Assembly: GCF_003862475.1 (NCBI RefSeq)
Contig: NZ_RRCO01000001.1
Location: forward strand, 434,001 to 498,000
Reading direction: 5' to 3'
DNA length: 64,000 nucleotides
DNA from: Lachnoanaerobaculum gingivalis
GTDB lineage: Bacteria > Bacillota > Clostridia > Lachnospirales > Lachnospiraceae
Shown here piece by piece: positions 21,138 through 30,411 of this stretch. Positions within the stretch are counted from its first letter, which is position 1; every line of letters starts with the position of its first letter. The notes beneath the pieces are model-generated. The model had not been told where the DNA came from and ran no database searches. It saw only the letters and a list, made by a program, of their open reading frames with translations. The translations under genes were made by a program, and so were the position numbers.

Positions 21138-23465
21138 TTATTTAACTCTACCGAAACCATAGAAATGTTCTATCCAGTAAGGTGTATTTATACTTACAAA
21201 ACGAATAGGATTGCCTGCATGTATCATCATTCCGTCTCCTGCATAGATACCTACATGGGATATCGGACTATTGCTGTTATAAGTGTTTTTAAAGAAGATA
21301 ATATCCCCCGCCTTTGCTTCACTTGGAGATACAGGATTACAATAAGTTTTATAAATCCCCCAAGCAGTGGTTCTTGGCATATTTTTAACTCCTGAATGCG
21401 TGAAACTCCAGCATACAAAGGACGAACAATCAAAGTTATTCGGTCCGTTTGCTCCAAACACATATTTTTTACCTATATGTTTCTCCGCTTCGTTAAACAA
21501 TGCCTTAACCGTTACATCATCAAAGGCGATTCCCGGATTTGAAAAGTCGGAATTGTTTACAATCTCCGATAAATCCCCATTATCGCTCCCAAAAACAAGC
21601 TCCATATTGCCTTTACTTGAAAGCAGTGCTTCATAGTGGGCTAAATTGTTGGGATTGGAATTAAATACTTCTCTGATGATATCGTCCATTTCTCTTTTTT
21701 CTAAGTTTACAATAAGTTTTTTATATTCATAAGCTTCTTCATGGCTTTCTGTCTGCTCATTCCCTGCTTCATCAATATAGCTTGATGTAACGGTTTTGTA
21801 TCTGATTTCAACTTCTTCATCATAGGTCAATGTATACATTTGATTAAACAGCTGTTGTATTTCTCCGGCTATTTCAGATACTTCCTTTACCACACCATAT
21901 CGAGATGTAATATAGGATAGCAACTCATGGACATTATGACCGATTTTTTCTTTTCCGTTTATTATATATTCATCATATCCCGAATGAGTTTCTTCTACGC
22001 TTTCCATTTCTTCTTGCAGTCCCTGTTCTAAAGAAGAAAATTCCTGATTGATATTCCTTAAGGTCTCTTCTGAGGAAAGATAGGTTGTAGAAACAGTATC
22101 ACTGATTGTTCCTGTTCCTATATTCATCACCATGCTTCCTGCCTGAAAGAGCATAAAAAATGTTCCTACCACCAAAAGTATTAGGAACATTATCTTTTTA
22201 CTTCTTTCTTTTATAAATTCTGCAAACTTTTTGCTTCCCTTTGCTAAGGATTTTTTAAGCCCGTTCTTTATCCTTTCTTTGTATTTCTTTTGAAGTTGCT
22301 TTTTATACTGCCTCCTTTTAAAAAACTGTCTTAACCTTGAAGTGTTTTGATACTCGCTACTTTTCTTAAACTCTTCCATGTTTTTCTTAAAAAACAACTT
22401 TTTTCCCTGTTTTTCAATATCTTTTTCAAGCCTTACTACCCTTTTTTGTCTTTTTAATGCCCTACCTTTTCCATGATTGTGGGCTTTTCTTGCAAGATTT
22501 TCTATACCGTCTGTGGTCTTATGGGTAGCACTGACACCGGCATTGTCCTCTTGTCCACTTTCAAGATGCCTGTTTGCCGCTCCTACCACAACTACTGCAC
22601 TTTTAGAAGATATGCCGTCTTTACCTTTATTTTTAAGCTGCTTTTCAAAGCTTTGCTTTTTATGCTGAAGCTTTAAAATCTTCTTTTCCTGCTTTCTAAA
22701 TTTATCATTGGCTTTTTTTGAATATTCTTTAGGCTTAGGCTTTGAGTTATCCGGTCTTTCTCCTTTATTATCATTTTTTTCTTTTACTCCATCCTTTGTG
22801 TTTAGAGGATTTTTCTTATTCTTAGTCCTTGTAAATTCTTCATCTTCAAAGTTACTTTTAAAATACTTCTTTGAACGTTTCTTTAAGCTTAAATCTTCTT
22901 TGTCACGATTTTCTTTTAAGATTTTCTTATATCGTTTCCTATTTGCTTTTACTTTATTTTTAGACTTATCAGTTGGTATGGTTGTAGCATTTTCTTTATG
23001 CCTTTGCTCCTTGGCTGATACCTTTTGTAAAGCTTTATCATTCCTAAAGCCCATATCATACTGATTAGAAGCTATATTTTTATCCGTATCTTTAGATAAA
23101 TCTTCATAGGTTTCTTTTTCTTTCTGATGAAATCTGCCTATCTGCTTTTGCCTGACCTTTTTATTCTTTTTTGGCTCAAGAAAAGATTTGCCCTGATTTA
23201 TATTTCCCTTACCAGGTATCTCATAAGAATCACTGCCTTTATTTAAATCCTTATATTTATCCTCTATATCCGGATGATTTATAAATGTTTTCTTAGATGA
23301 GGATGTCTTTACTTCAGCCGGCATATCATCTTCAATAAGAACATCCTGATTTTGAACATCTTCTTTTTTATAACCTGTTTGATTTTCAGATGGAAAAGGC
23401 TTTATCTCTTGATTTAACGGTTTTTCTCTACTGTTTTTATACCTTACGTTCTTTTTCTCTCTCAA
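21138..23465 (-). CDS. NlpC/P60 cell-wall hydrolase of the conjugation apparatus (CD1107-like)
   Basis: 775 aa. The first 430 residues are very basic and hydrophilic, lie in the cytoplasm and contain the family stretch VVVVGAANRHLESGQ. One transmembrane segment follows (KIMFLILLVVGTFFMLFQAG), then an extracellular domain ending in an NlpC/P60 peptidase with catalytic Cys in NNFDCSSFVCWSF and His in ISHVGIYAGDG. It would open peptidoglycan for the transfer channel. There is no lysozyme-like domain, unlike the two-domain hydrolases of some ICEs. The start is TTG with AGGTGA about 7 nt upstream. Confidence 0.88.
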   Translation of the reverse strand: MREKKNVRYKNSREKPLNQEIKPFPSENQTGYKKEDVQNQDVLIEDDMPAEVKTSSSKKTFINHPDIEDKYKDLNKGSDSYEIPGKGNINQGKSFLEPKKNKKVRQKQIGRFHQKEKETYEDLSKDTDKNIASNQYDMGFRNDKALQKVSAKEQRHKENATTIPTDKSKNKVKANRKRYKKILKENRDKEDLSLKKRSKKYFKSNFEDEEFTRTKNKKNPLNTKDGVKEKNDNKGERPDNSKPKPKEYSKKANDKFRKQEKKILKLQHKKQSFEKQLKNKGKDGISSKSAVVVVGAANRHLESGQEDNAGVSATHKTTDGIENLARKAHNHGKGRALKRQKRVVRLEKDIEKQGKKLFFKKNMEEFKKSSEYQNTSRLRQFFKRRQYKKQLQKKYKERIKNGLKKSLAKGSKKFAEFIKERSKKIMFLILLVVGTFFMLFQAGSMVMNIGTGTISDTVSTTYLSSEETLRNINQEFSSLEQGLQEEMESVEETHSGYDEYIINGKEKIGHNVHELLSYITSRYGVVKEVSEIAGEIQQLFNQMYTLTYDEEVEIRYKTVTSSYIDEAGNEQTESHEEAYEYKKLIVNLEKREMDDIIREVFNSNPNNLAHYEALLSSKGNMELVFGSDNGDLSEIVNNSDFSNPGIAFDDVTVKALFNEAEKHIGKKYVFGANGPNNFDCSSFVCWSFTHSGVKNMPRTTAWGIYKTYCNPVSPSEAKAGDIIFFKNTYNSNSPISHVGIYAGDGMMIHAGNPIRFVSINTPYWIEHFYGFGRVK

Positions 23466-23539
23466 TTTCTTTCACCTCACTAGTCTTTCTTGCAAACCCT
23501 ATATATTCTGTATTTATCTTGGATTCTGCATACTGCTTC

Positions 23540-26017
23540 TCACTTTTTATCTTTTCCTGTCTCACTTAATTTTGTTGTAATCAGTGAGTACAGTTTTGTA
23601 TTTTTAGGGAACTGGTCTATAAAGGGGACAATGGTATTTCCATAAAAGATTAAACCTTCTCCCTCATTACTGTTTGTTACATAGGAAAGCTGGTGCTTTG
23701 AAATATTAAGCTTCTTAGCCAGTGTATCTCTATCTGTTCCCGCCTGATTAAGCATTAAAATAAAGTCGGTATTATCAAAGATATTTTCAATCTCCGGACT
23801 TGCAAGAAGATCTTTGATATTCTGCGTTAGCCCCGTTGGCATACCTCCCCATTTTCTGAATCTTTTCCAAATCTCTATAGAATAGTTGGCTGTTTGCGGC
23901 TCTTTTAAAAGAAGGTGAAATTCATCAACGAAATATCTTGTTGCTTTTTTACTTGTCCTATTTATTGTTACTCTGTTCCAAACCTGATCTTGTATTATTA
24001 ACATTCCTATTTTTTTAAGCTGTTTTCCAAGTTCTTTAATGTCATAGCAAACCACCCTGTTGTTTGTATCTACATTCGTTCTGTGATTAAATACATTAAG
24101 GCTTCCCTTTACATAAATCTCCATCTCTACCGCAAGTTTCTTTCCTATTTTCTCCTCCTGTTTTCTAAGAAGATTATATAAATCTTCCAGTATAGGCATA
24201 TTTTCAGGTATCGGATTTTCAAAATAGGCTTTATAAAGAATTGGCAAGCACCTGTCAATAACTGAGATTTCTTCCGCACTTAGCTTTTTCTCTCCAACTA
24301 CAAGTTCAAAAAGGGACAGTATAAAATCAGATTTTAATGACAACGGATTATCTTCATCCGCATAGTCGGTGTTGATATCAAGGGGATTTATATAGTCTTT
24401 TGAAATCGGTGATATTTTAATAACCTGCCCCTTTAGGGCATTAACAAGCGGAGAATATTCAGCCTCAGGATCTGCAATAATGATATCATCATCCGTAATC
24501 AAGAAAGCATTGGTAATCTCTCTCTTTGCCGCAAAAGATTTTCCGCTACCCGGTGTTCCAAGTATCAGCCCGTTCGGATTTTTAAGTTTCTTTCTGTCAG
24601 CCATGATAATATTTCGACTTAAAGCATTTAAACCGTAATACAAACTTTCACCCTTAATAAAGAGTTCCTCCGTTGTAAAGGGAATAAATACAGCCACCGA
24701 ACTTGTGGTGAGTCCTCTTTCTATTTCCACCTCATTTATTCCAAGCGGAAGGCTTGCAACAAGCCCCTGTTCCTGCCTGTAGTTTAAGTTTTTAATGTTA
24801 CAGTTGTGCCTGTTCGCAATGGATTTTAGTGTAAATACGGTATTTTCAAGCTTAGTTCTACTTTTACCTGTACTCATAATAAGGATCGTTACTAAAAACA
24901 TCTTTTCATCATGATTTTGAAGTTCAGAAAGTAGGCTTTTTGCCTCCGCTCCATAAGTAACAAGATCACTTGGCAGGATATCTATATCATATCCTGCTCT
25001 GATTGCTTTTTTATTTTCCTCAAGTTTCATCTTATCAAGGTCGGTTATTTTTCTTTTTATATTTTTAATCGCTTCCATCCTGTCAACAGCTTTGATATGA
25101 AAGGTAACGATCATATTTTCTTCCACCTCTAAAAATTCTGAAAGCATTTCATCCTTTATATCCGATGCTAAAATCTGTAGAAAGTTTACCTCTGCAAATA
25201 CTTCTCCCATCTTAAAATAGGTAGGCTTTGAAAAATTAAAGGAAGTCGGTACAATATATTCCTTTGTTGTAAGTCCGCTGTATTTCAAATCTTCAAAGTT
25301 AAAAATAAACCTGTCCTCAGGATTTAATATATCGTGAATGACTTTTAACCTTTCTTCTCCGTCAAGTACATAGCCCTTTACACCCATCTGCCTAAAGTTA
25401 TTTAATATATCCGATTCTATTCTCTCTAATCTGCTTTTTGCCTGCTTTAAATCCTCAGCTTTTATGGTAAAGGTTAAATACATATTTTTTGACAGTCCGT
25501 TATTTCCCTTGCTACTTTGATTTAGGAGCATTTGTCTATATTCATTTCTTATCTCATTGAAATCATCCTCGGTTTCTTTGATATTAATAAGCTCTTTCCT
25601 TTCTTCATTCTCACCTATGCTGTTAATATAGTTAAACTCCACTTCCACACTTGAATCAAAGAAATTAAGAAAAGAAGAAAAGTCGGCAAATATCCCCTCC
25701 TGATCATCTTCTTCCATAAGTCTATAATTAATATCAAAAAAGCGAATAGTTTTATTGTATTTATCCTTTTCAACCTGACAGATCCCGTCCTTTAACATTC
25801 TTTTATAGGGAATTGTATCCTGTACGGTTTCCTTTTTCTTAGACTTTATCAGAAAAGGAAACCATCCCTTTTTTATGAATGATTTCCCGTCTTTTTTATT
25901 GCCTGTATTCTTCCTGCTTAACTTTTTTAACTCGGATAATTCCTTACTGTTTTTCCTAAGCTCCATTTCATCCCTTTGTATTCTTTGCTCCTGTTTTTTC
26001 TTCTTCTCCTTATTCAA
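23540..26017 (-). CDS. virB4: VirB4-type conjugation ATPase
   Basis: About 825 aa. Walker A LILGTPGSGKSFAAK (near 490), Walker B-type FVDEFHLLL and the later GLTQNIKDLL stretch match VirB4/TraE ATPases that power type IV secretion in Gram-positive ICEs. The start could be ATG 26032 or TTG 26017. I favour TTG because GGGAGG lies about 7 nt before it, whereas the ATG overlaps that site. It overlaps the end of prgI by a few bases, so it is translationally coupled. Confidence 0.93.
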   Translation of the reverse strand: MNKEKKKKQEQRIQRDEMELRKNSKELSELKKLSRKNTGNKKDGKSFIKKGWFPFLIKSKKKETVQDTIPYKRMLKDGICQVEKDKYNKTIRFFDINYRLMEEDDQEGIFADFSSFLNFFDSSVEVEFNYINSIGENEERKELINIKETEDDFNEIRNEYRQMLLNQSSKGNNGLSKNMYLTFTIKAEDLKQAKSRLERIESDILNNFRQMGVKGYVLDGEERLKVIHDILNPEDRFIFNFEDLKYSGLTTKEYIVPTSFNFSKPTYFKMGEVFAEVNFLQILASDIKDEMLSEFLEVEENMIVTFHIKAVDRMEAIKNIKRKITDLDKMKLEENKKAIRAGYDIDILPSDLVTYGAEAKSLLSELQNHDEKMFLVTILIMSTGKSRTKLENTVFTLKSIANRHNCNIKNLNYRQEQGLVASLPLGINEVEIERGLTTSSVAVFIPFTTEELFIKGESLYYGLNALSRNIIMADRKKLKNPNGLILGTPGSGKSFAAKREITNAFLITDDDIIIADPEAEYSPLVNALKGQVIKISPISKDYINPLDINTDYADEDNPLSLKSDFILSLFELVVGEKKLSAEEISVIDRCLPILYKAYFENPIPENMPILEDLYNLLRKQEEKIGKKLAVEMEIYVKGSLNVFNHRTNVDTNNRVVCYDIKELGKQLKKIGMLIIQDQVWNRVTINRTSKKATRYFVDEFHLLLKEPQTANYSIEIWKRFRKWGGMPTGLTQNIKDLLASPEIENIFDNTDFILMLNQAGTDRDTLAKKLNISKHQLSYVTNSNEGEGLIFYGNTIVPFIDQFPKNTKLYSLITTKLSETGKDKK

Positions 26018-26399
26018 TTCTTCTCCTCCCATTACTCTTTAAGCCGGACTTATTTATAATTATTTTCTCTTTTATTTTGTCTTTCTTATCAGTGTTATAA
26101 ATGCTTTCCATCTTATATATCCTTATCTTTTCAGCTTTATGAAACCTTACTATATATGCCAAATGCTTTTCAAATGGCAGATTATCTTTTTCATAAAGCG
26201 TTGCAAACAAAATCGGTAATACGACTATGCTCATCAGTATCATTGAAATATCCGTACTTAAAAAGTTTTTACATAACAGATAAACAGGAAAGCCTAATAG
26301 TCCTGCTATACTAAAGCCGATCAGCTGTCTTTTAGTAAGGTTAAGGGCTACCTTTGTTTTTACTTTGCTAAGATCCTTCGGTACTTTTACATATGCCAT
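26010..26399 (-). CDS. PrgI family membrane protein
   Basis: 129 aa, beginning MAYVKVPKDLSKVKTKVALNLTKRQ, the classic PrgI start, then two hydrophobic helices (IGFSIAGLLGFPVYLLC and ISMILMSIVVLPILFATLY). PrgI proteins lie before virB4 in Gram-positive transfer operons and are part of the membrane channel (VirB3-like position). Its start overlaps the end of the small gene upstream and its end overlaps virB4. Confidence 0.88.
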   Translation of the reverse strand: MAYVKVPKDLSKVKTKVALNLTKRQLIGFSIAGLLGFPVYLLCKNFLSTDISMILMSIVVLPILFATLYEKDNLPFEKHLAYIVRFHKAEKIRIYKMESIYNTDKKDKIKEKIIINKSGLKSNGRRRIE

Positions 26400-26680
26400 G
26401 CTCTTTTCTCCCTCTGTTCTTCACTATTTGAAAGTGCTTCTATATGTTCCCAAAGTGAGATGATTTCCTCTTTTACCTTCTCTAATTCTTCTACAAGTTC
26501 AAAATCAGCTTTATATAAGATATTTTTACCATCTTTTATTTTTACAAAGTCAAAATCTTTATCTAAAGGTACTGATGTATCCTGCCTTTTCCTGCTTACA
26601 ATCTTTCCAAGCAAAACTCCTATAAAAAGTATTACTCCTGCTCCTGATATTATTCTCATTATTTTATTTAATATTTTCAT
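26387..26680 (-). CDS. Small single-pass membrane protein in transfer operon
   Basis: 97 aa: one N-terminal transmembrane segment (IMRIISGAGVILFIGVLLGKI), then a soluble part with a short coiled coil (ELVEELEKVKEEIISLWEHIEAL). GGGAGG lies 5 nt before the ATG. It sits between virB6-like and prgI, overlaps prgI by 13 nt, and so is probably part of the channel. I do not recognise a named family. Confidence 0.7.
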   Translation of the reverse strand: MKILNKIMRIISGAGVILFIGVLLGKIVSRKRQDTSVPLDKDFDFVKIKDGKNILYKADFELVEELEKVKEEIISLWEHIEALSNSEEQREKRAWHM

Positions 26681-26740
26681 TGCTACCTCCCGGTAATTAT
26701 ATTTTTACTTAAACCTGCTATTTTGATCTTCTTGTCTTTT

Positions 26741-26765
26741 ACTTTTGCTCATTTTGAACAAAAGT
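26741..26765 (-). other. Intercistronic hairpin, family copy A
   Basis: On the minus strand ACTTTTG pairs with CAAAAGT around the loop TTCAAAATGAG. The same loop occurs in two other hairpins of this operon (28266-28296, 28561-28589) on different stems. It lies right after the virB6-like stop and before the next gene. Confidence 0.65.
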
Positions 26766-26768
26766 CAT

Positions 26769-27632
26769 CTAATGACTGTTAAGAATAGCCTTTGCTATAC
26801 TTCCCGACTTCATCATCATTACTCCAAGTATCAATCCGTATGCCAGCACCTTTAAAATACTTACATGAATATCCGTAAAGTTTACGGTTTTTACAAGTAC
26901 CGCATAGATCCCGAAAAAGATTAAAATAAACAGTCCTTGAAGTCCAAGTGCAAACAAACTTTTTATATAATTTGTTCCTATACTGCTCCATTCCTTATTT
27001 CCCATTGTGGCAAAAGGGATAGCGGCTACGGAACAGTAAATATAAATTTCAATCATTCTTCCGTATAAGATTACTGTAATCAAAACAGAAAGTATTGTTA
27101 AAGAGATTTTAACAAGTCCTGTCTCAAGTGAAATTCCGATGAGTGTTCCAACACTTTTTTCTTTTAGGGCATCAACCATAGCATCAAAATCTCCCGGTGC
27201 AATATTCGCACTGCTTCCCACAACCCCGGCTGCCTTTCCTACCATGTCCTGTGCAACATCAAAGACCGCCATGGAAAACTCAAAGGCGTGGGATACAAGC
27301 CATACAGCTACCCACATCTTTATGATGTATTTGAAAAACTCAAATGTATCCGTATCATGCATGGAATTTTTTTGCATTACCACTTGAATTAATTCAATAC
27401 AACAGATTGCTGTAAGGATTATTACTGCTATGGGTAAAACGACATTCTCATTGATTGATTTTATGAAGGCAAATACCTCCGAGTTCCATGAACTCGGAGT
27501 TTTGCCAACCTCTCCGGCAACTGTTCCCACTTTCTCATTAATATCTAAAAGCATTGCCGAGAGATTATCCTTAATTACATCAATCATGATATTCTTGAAA
27601 AACTCATCTATTTTTCCAAATAAATCCAACAT
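26769..27632 (-). CDS. VirB6/TrbL-like polytopic membrane protein
   Basis: About 287 aa with six or so hydrophobic segments (for example VVLPIAVIILTAICCIELI, MWVAVWLVSHAFEF, TILSVLITVILYG, LFALGLQGLFILIFFGIYAVLV, VLAYGLILGVMMM). It matches the VirB6/CD0411-type channel component found after Maff2. I took the start MLDLFGKIDEF at 27632 because it falls 1 nt after the Maff2 stop, giving coupled translation; an upstream alternative at 27653 overlaps Maff2. Confidence 0.85.
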   Translation of the reverse strand: MLDLFGKIDEFFKNIMIDVIKDNLSAMLLDINEKVGTVAGEVGKTPSSWNSEVFAFIKSINENVVLPIAVIILTAICCIELIQVVMQKNSMHDTDTFEFFKYIIKMWVAVWLVSHAFEFSMAVFDVAQDMVGKAAGVVGSSANIAPGDFDAMVDALKEKSVGTLIGISLETGLVKISLTILSVLITVILYGRMIEIYIYCSVAAIPFATMGNKEWSSIGTNYIKSLFALGLQGLFILIFFGIYAVLVKTVNFTDIHVSILKVLAYGLILGVMMMKSGSIAKAILNSH

Positions 27633-27633
27633 C

Positions 27634-27849
27634 TTAATTAAGTACAGTGGCAAGTAGCGGAATCAGTTTTAGCCCTATTAAAACTATTCCTCCCCCTGCC
27701 ATAAGCTGCTTTATTCCCTGTGATTTCGCTCCGGGGTTGTCATTTCCATAACCTTCAAGCAGGTTTATGACTCCCCATGCTCCAAGTCCTGCCCCTATTG
27801 CTGTTACCAAAATCTTTAATACATCTACCGCCTGTGTAAAAAATGCCAT
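27634..27849 (-). CDS. Maff2 family small membrane protein
   Basis: 71 aa with two hydrophobic helices and the family pattern GAGLGAWGVINLLEGYGNDNPGA..QGIKQLMAGGG. Maff2 proteins precede the VirB6-like protein in Tn1549-type operons and may be the pilin-like or VirB2-like subunit, which is inference from size and position. The ATG overlaps the stop of the upstream SSB-like gene (TAATG). Confidence 0.9.
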   Translation of the reverse strand: MAFFTQAVDVLKILVTAIGAGLGAWGVINLLEGYGNDNPGAKSQGIKQLMAGGGIVLIGLKLIPLLATVLN

Positions 27850-28181
27850 TATTCTTCCTCCTCATTTTCTATTTCTTCTGTCTTATCTGCCTTGTTAAGA
27901 TGTTTTACAATAAAGTTTCTATAACTTTTATCTTCCTTTTTAACCTCTTTAAAATAGCCGAAAACATGAATAAAATCCCCTTTTTCAAAGTCCTTTGTAA
28001 GTTCGACTTTTTCACCGTAAACATTACAATTTATATATTCCTTCTTTTTCTCCCCTACCTTTCCCATCTTTCTAAAGAGAGTAAAATTAGCAGCTTTAAC
28101 TTCGCCGTCCTTACCCTTAATAACTTTTATCTCCACTTCATTAATCAGATTTCCATTGATGTTAAGCATTTCTTTTTGCAT
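27849..28181 (-). CDS. SSB-like single-OB-fold protein
   Basis: About 110 aa from ATG 28181 (GGAG upstream); the upstream stretch to 28235 crosses a terminator-like hairpin and is not coding. The pattern LNINGNLINEVEIKV, AANFTLFRK, EYINCNVYGE, FEKGDFIHVFGYFK is that of a minimal SSB OB fold. It likely binds ssDNA exposed during transfer. The ICE encodes a second, larger OB-fold protein at 2271-3227. It is coupled to Maff2 through TAATG. Confidence 0.75.
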   Translation of the reverse strand: MQKEMLNINGNLINEVEIKVIKGKDGEVKAANFTLFRKMGKVGEKKKEYINCNVYGEKVELTKDFEKGDFIHVFGYFKEVKKEDKSYRNFIVKHLNKADKTEEIENEEEE

Positions 28182-28212
28182 ATAATTTCTCCATTTTCTA
28201 TTTGATTTAATC

Positions 28213-28246
28213 AAAAAAAACCATAGTATTTTCAAGTTACCATGGA
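28213..28246 (-). terminator. Attenuator in front of SSB-like gene
   Basis: On the minus strand CCATGGT pairs with ACTATGG (one G-U) and is followed by eight T. It lies 32 nt before the SSB-like start and would cut transcription into the distal transfer genes unless read through. Confidence 0.6.
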
Positions 28247-28265
28247 CTTATTTATATTTTTTATT

Positions 28266-28296
28266 CCGACTTCTGCTCATTTTGAACTAAAGTCGG
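28266..28296 (-). other. Intercistronic hairpin, family copy B
   Basis: CCGACTT pairs with AAGTCGG; the inner part holds the loop GTTCAAAATGAGC shared with copies A and C. The outer stem bases differ from the other copies on both sides, keeping pairing. Confidence 0.65.
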
Positions 28297-28345
28297 AGGG
28301 CTTCTTACCTTTGCTTTCACTTAACCATTTCTCCTTTTCTTCAAC

Positions 28346-28377
28346 AAAAAAAGACTAAGATTTGATTTATCTTAATC
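28346..28377 (-). terminator. Terminator at end of 53-aa ORF
   Basis: GATTAAGAT pairs with ATCTTAGTC (one wobble) and is followed by seven T on the minus strand. The first arm overlaps the end of the small ORF. Confidence 0.7.
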
Positions 28378-28528
28378 CTTTACTTTGGCTGCTATATGCT
28401 TTATGAAATTCATTCTTCGTTTTTATATATTTAAGCTTTTGATTTAATATGTTTATTTTGTATTTTATCTGCCCCAACCTCTTCCCTGCTTTTTTAATTC
28501 TCATTTCTATCTTTTCCCATTCATCCAT
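28367..28528 (-). CDS. Small basic ORF (53 aa) between virD4 and SSB-like gene
   Basis: Begins MDEWEKIEMRIKKAGKRLGQ and ends SKGLR; lysine-rich and probably helical. AAAGGA lies 7 nt before the ATG. It fills the otherwise empty stretch 28236-28597, and is bracketed by hairpin copies B and C and followed by a terminator. No family recognised. The ribosome site and position argue for a real gene, its size argues for caution. Confidence 0.5.
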   Translation of the reverse strand: MDEWEKIEMRIKKAGKRLGQIKYKINILNQKLKYIKTKNEFHKAYSSQSKGLR

Positions 28529-28560
28529 TTACTAATCCTTTCAAAAATTCGGTTTGATAT

Positions 28561-28589
28561 TAACTTCTGCTCATTTTGAACTAAAGTTA
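28561..28589 (-). other. Intercistronic hairpin, family copy C
   Basis: TAACTT pairs with AAGTTA around an inner part identical to copy B (TTAGTTCAAAATGAGCAG). It starts 9 nt after the virD4 stop. Confidence 0.65.
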
Positions 28590-28597
28590 TTCCGAGT

Positions 28598-30241
28598 TTA
28601 CCAATTAACCTCCACCACTTTTACCATCATTTCTTCTTTTAAGTTGACCTTATCTCTTCTTTTTAAATATTTTTCTATATCAAAGGCATTTTTCTTGTTG
28701 TAGTCTGAAAGCAGCTTATAATTTTTATGCTTTGTAATATCGAATTTATCTGAATAAAAAGGTCTTGCTCCCCTTATCTCCAGTATGCACTTCCCACCGT
28801 CCATCACTTTAAGTTCATCCCTGCTCATAAGTTCTTTTCCAAGTTTTTGATAGTTCAGTCCGAAAGATTTTTGATTTGACCTTGTTTCCGATGTGTTATA
28901 CAGGTCTATGGTTTCTTTTCCTAAGTTCTCTGACAACTCCTTTATGGTTGTTCCTTCCTTTCCACCCAAAAATAATTCACTATCACAATTGCCTGTAATC
29001 GTATCGGCATTATCTTTATATATAGCTTTAAGTTGTGATTTTGCCTGAAGGATTATGCTTGCAGATATTTCTCTTGAACGAATGGTTGCTATTAACTTTT
29101 CAAACTTTGGAATCTGACCGATGTTACTGAACTCATCCAATAAACACCTTACATGAACTGGAAGTCTACCACCATAGACATCATCCGCCTTATCACAAAG
29201 TAGATTAAATAGCTGAGTATACATCATTGCCACTACAAAGTTAAATGTGTCATCGGTATCGGATATGATAATAAATAAGGCTGTTTTTTTATCTCCTATA
29301 GTATCTAAGCCCATCTCATCATACTCCATAAGGTTTTTAAGTTCCTCAATATCAAAGGGAGCAAGTCTTGCACCGCAAGAAATCAATATGCTCTTCGCAG
29401 TTTTTCCTGCAGCAAGCTTGTATTTACGGTATTGCTTTACCGCAAAGTGATTCGGTTTTTCTTTTTCCAGTGCATCAAAGATATAGTCAACTGCATTTTT
29501 AAAGTTTTCATCTTCTTCTCTTACCTCACTGGCATCAATAAAAGCAAGAAGTGTTTCAAAGTTTTGCTCTTCCTCCGGTGCTTCATAGTAAAGATATCCA
29601 ATTAGTGCGGTGTAATAAAGGCGTTCTGCTTTCACCCAAAAATCCTCACTGGATTTTTCTCCTTCGCCTTTCGTATTAGCTATAATGGTTTGTACAAGCT
29701 TTAGAATATCTTTCTCACTTCTTAGATATGCAAATGGATTGTAGTGCATGGATTTTTTGAAATTTATAGTATTTAGCACTTTAATATCATATCCGTTTTT
29801 CTCAAGCATCTTTCCACACTCTACAAGAACAGTACCCTTAGGATCTGTTACAACATAGGATGAGTGCATTTGCATAAGATTGGGCTTTAAAAAAAATCTG
29901 GTCTTTCCGCTTCCTGAGCCTCCCACCACAAGTATATTTTTATTCCTTGCATATTTAGGATTTTTAGGTCTACCATTCATGGTAAGTCTTTCCGTATCAG
30001 TTAAAAGTATGTTGTTTTCAAACTTCTCATCTACATACGGCTCTATATCTTTTGAGTTCCCCCATCTTGCTGATCCATACTCTTTACCTTGCCTAAACTT
30101 CTTGGCATTTTTTCCTTTGGTATAGACAATTACTTTGATTAGGGCTGCTACTATTATTCCCACCATTATATCTATTAAATGAATACTTGGAATAAAACTT
30201 ATTTTGCCAATTTCTAAAATCGCCTTAAAAATCTTATCCAA
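28598..30241 (-). CDS. VirD4/TraG type IV coupling protein
   Basis: 547 aa. One N-terminal membrane segment (IDIMVGIIVAALIKVIVY), the VirD4 lead motif GSARWG, Walker A VVGGSGSGKTRFF (near 110), TDPKGTVL, and the later LLDEFSNIGQIP and QAKSQLKAIY segments. It docks the relaxosome to the secretion channel and pumps DNA. It is slightly short at the N-terminus, with only one clear transmembrane helix. The start is TTG, with GGAG 5-6 nt before. Confidence 0.93.
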   Translation of the reverse strand: MDKIFKAILEIGKISFIPSIHLIDIMVGIIVAALIKVIVYTKGKNAKKFRQGKEYGSARWGNSKDIEPYVDEKFENNILLTDTERLTMNGRPKNPKYARNKNILVVGGSGSGKTRFFLKPNLMQMHSSYVVTDPKGTVLVECGKMLEKNGYDIKVLNTINFKKSMHYNPFAYLRSEKDILKLVQTIIANTKGEGEKSSEDFWVKAERLYYTALIGYLYYEAPEEEQNFETLLAFIDASEVREEDENFKNAVDYIFDALEKEKPNHFAVKQYRKYKLAAGKTAKSILISCGARLAPFDIEELKNLMEYDEMGLDTIGDKKTALFIIISDTDDTFNFVVAMMYTQLFNLLCDKADDVYGGRLPVHVRCLLDEFSNIGQIPKFEKLIATIRSREISASIILQAKSQLKAIYKDNADTITGNCDSELFLGGKEGTTIKELSENLGKETIDLYNTSETRSNQKSFGLNYQKLGKELMSRDELKVMDGGKCILEIRGARPFYSDKFDITKHKNYKLLSDYNKKNAFDIEKYLKRRDKVNLKEEMMVKVVEVNW

Positions 30242-30295
30242 AATATCTCCACCTATATAACTTCTAACATGAGCTGATAGGATGTTTCCCGGATA

Positions 30296-30346
30296 AAATA
30301 AAAAGAGATAAGGTAAGTTTTGAATTACAAACTTTTTCTTATCTCT
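30296..30346 (-). terminator. Terminator/attenuator between DUF3801 and virD4
   Basis: AGAGATAAG pairs with CTTATCTCT (9 bp perfect) with a second inner stem AAGTTTG/CAAAACTT, followed by TTTTATTTT on the minus strand. It sits in the 170-nt gap before virD4. Confidence 0.7.
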
Positions 30347-30411
30347 TATATGAAATATATTTTTTATATCTTTCAGTATTGCTTCTAATATCTTCGTATT
30401 TACCCCTCCTT

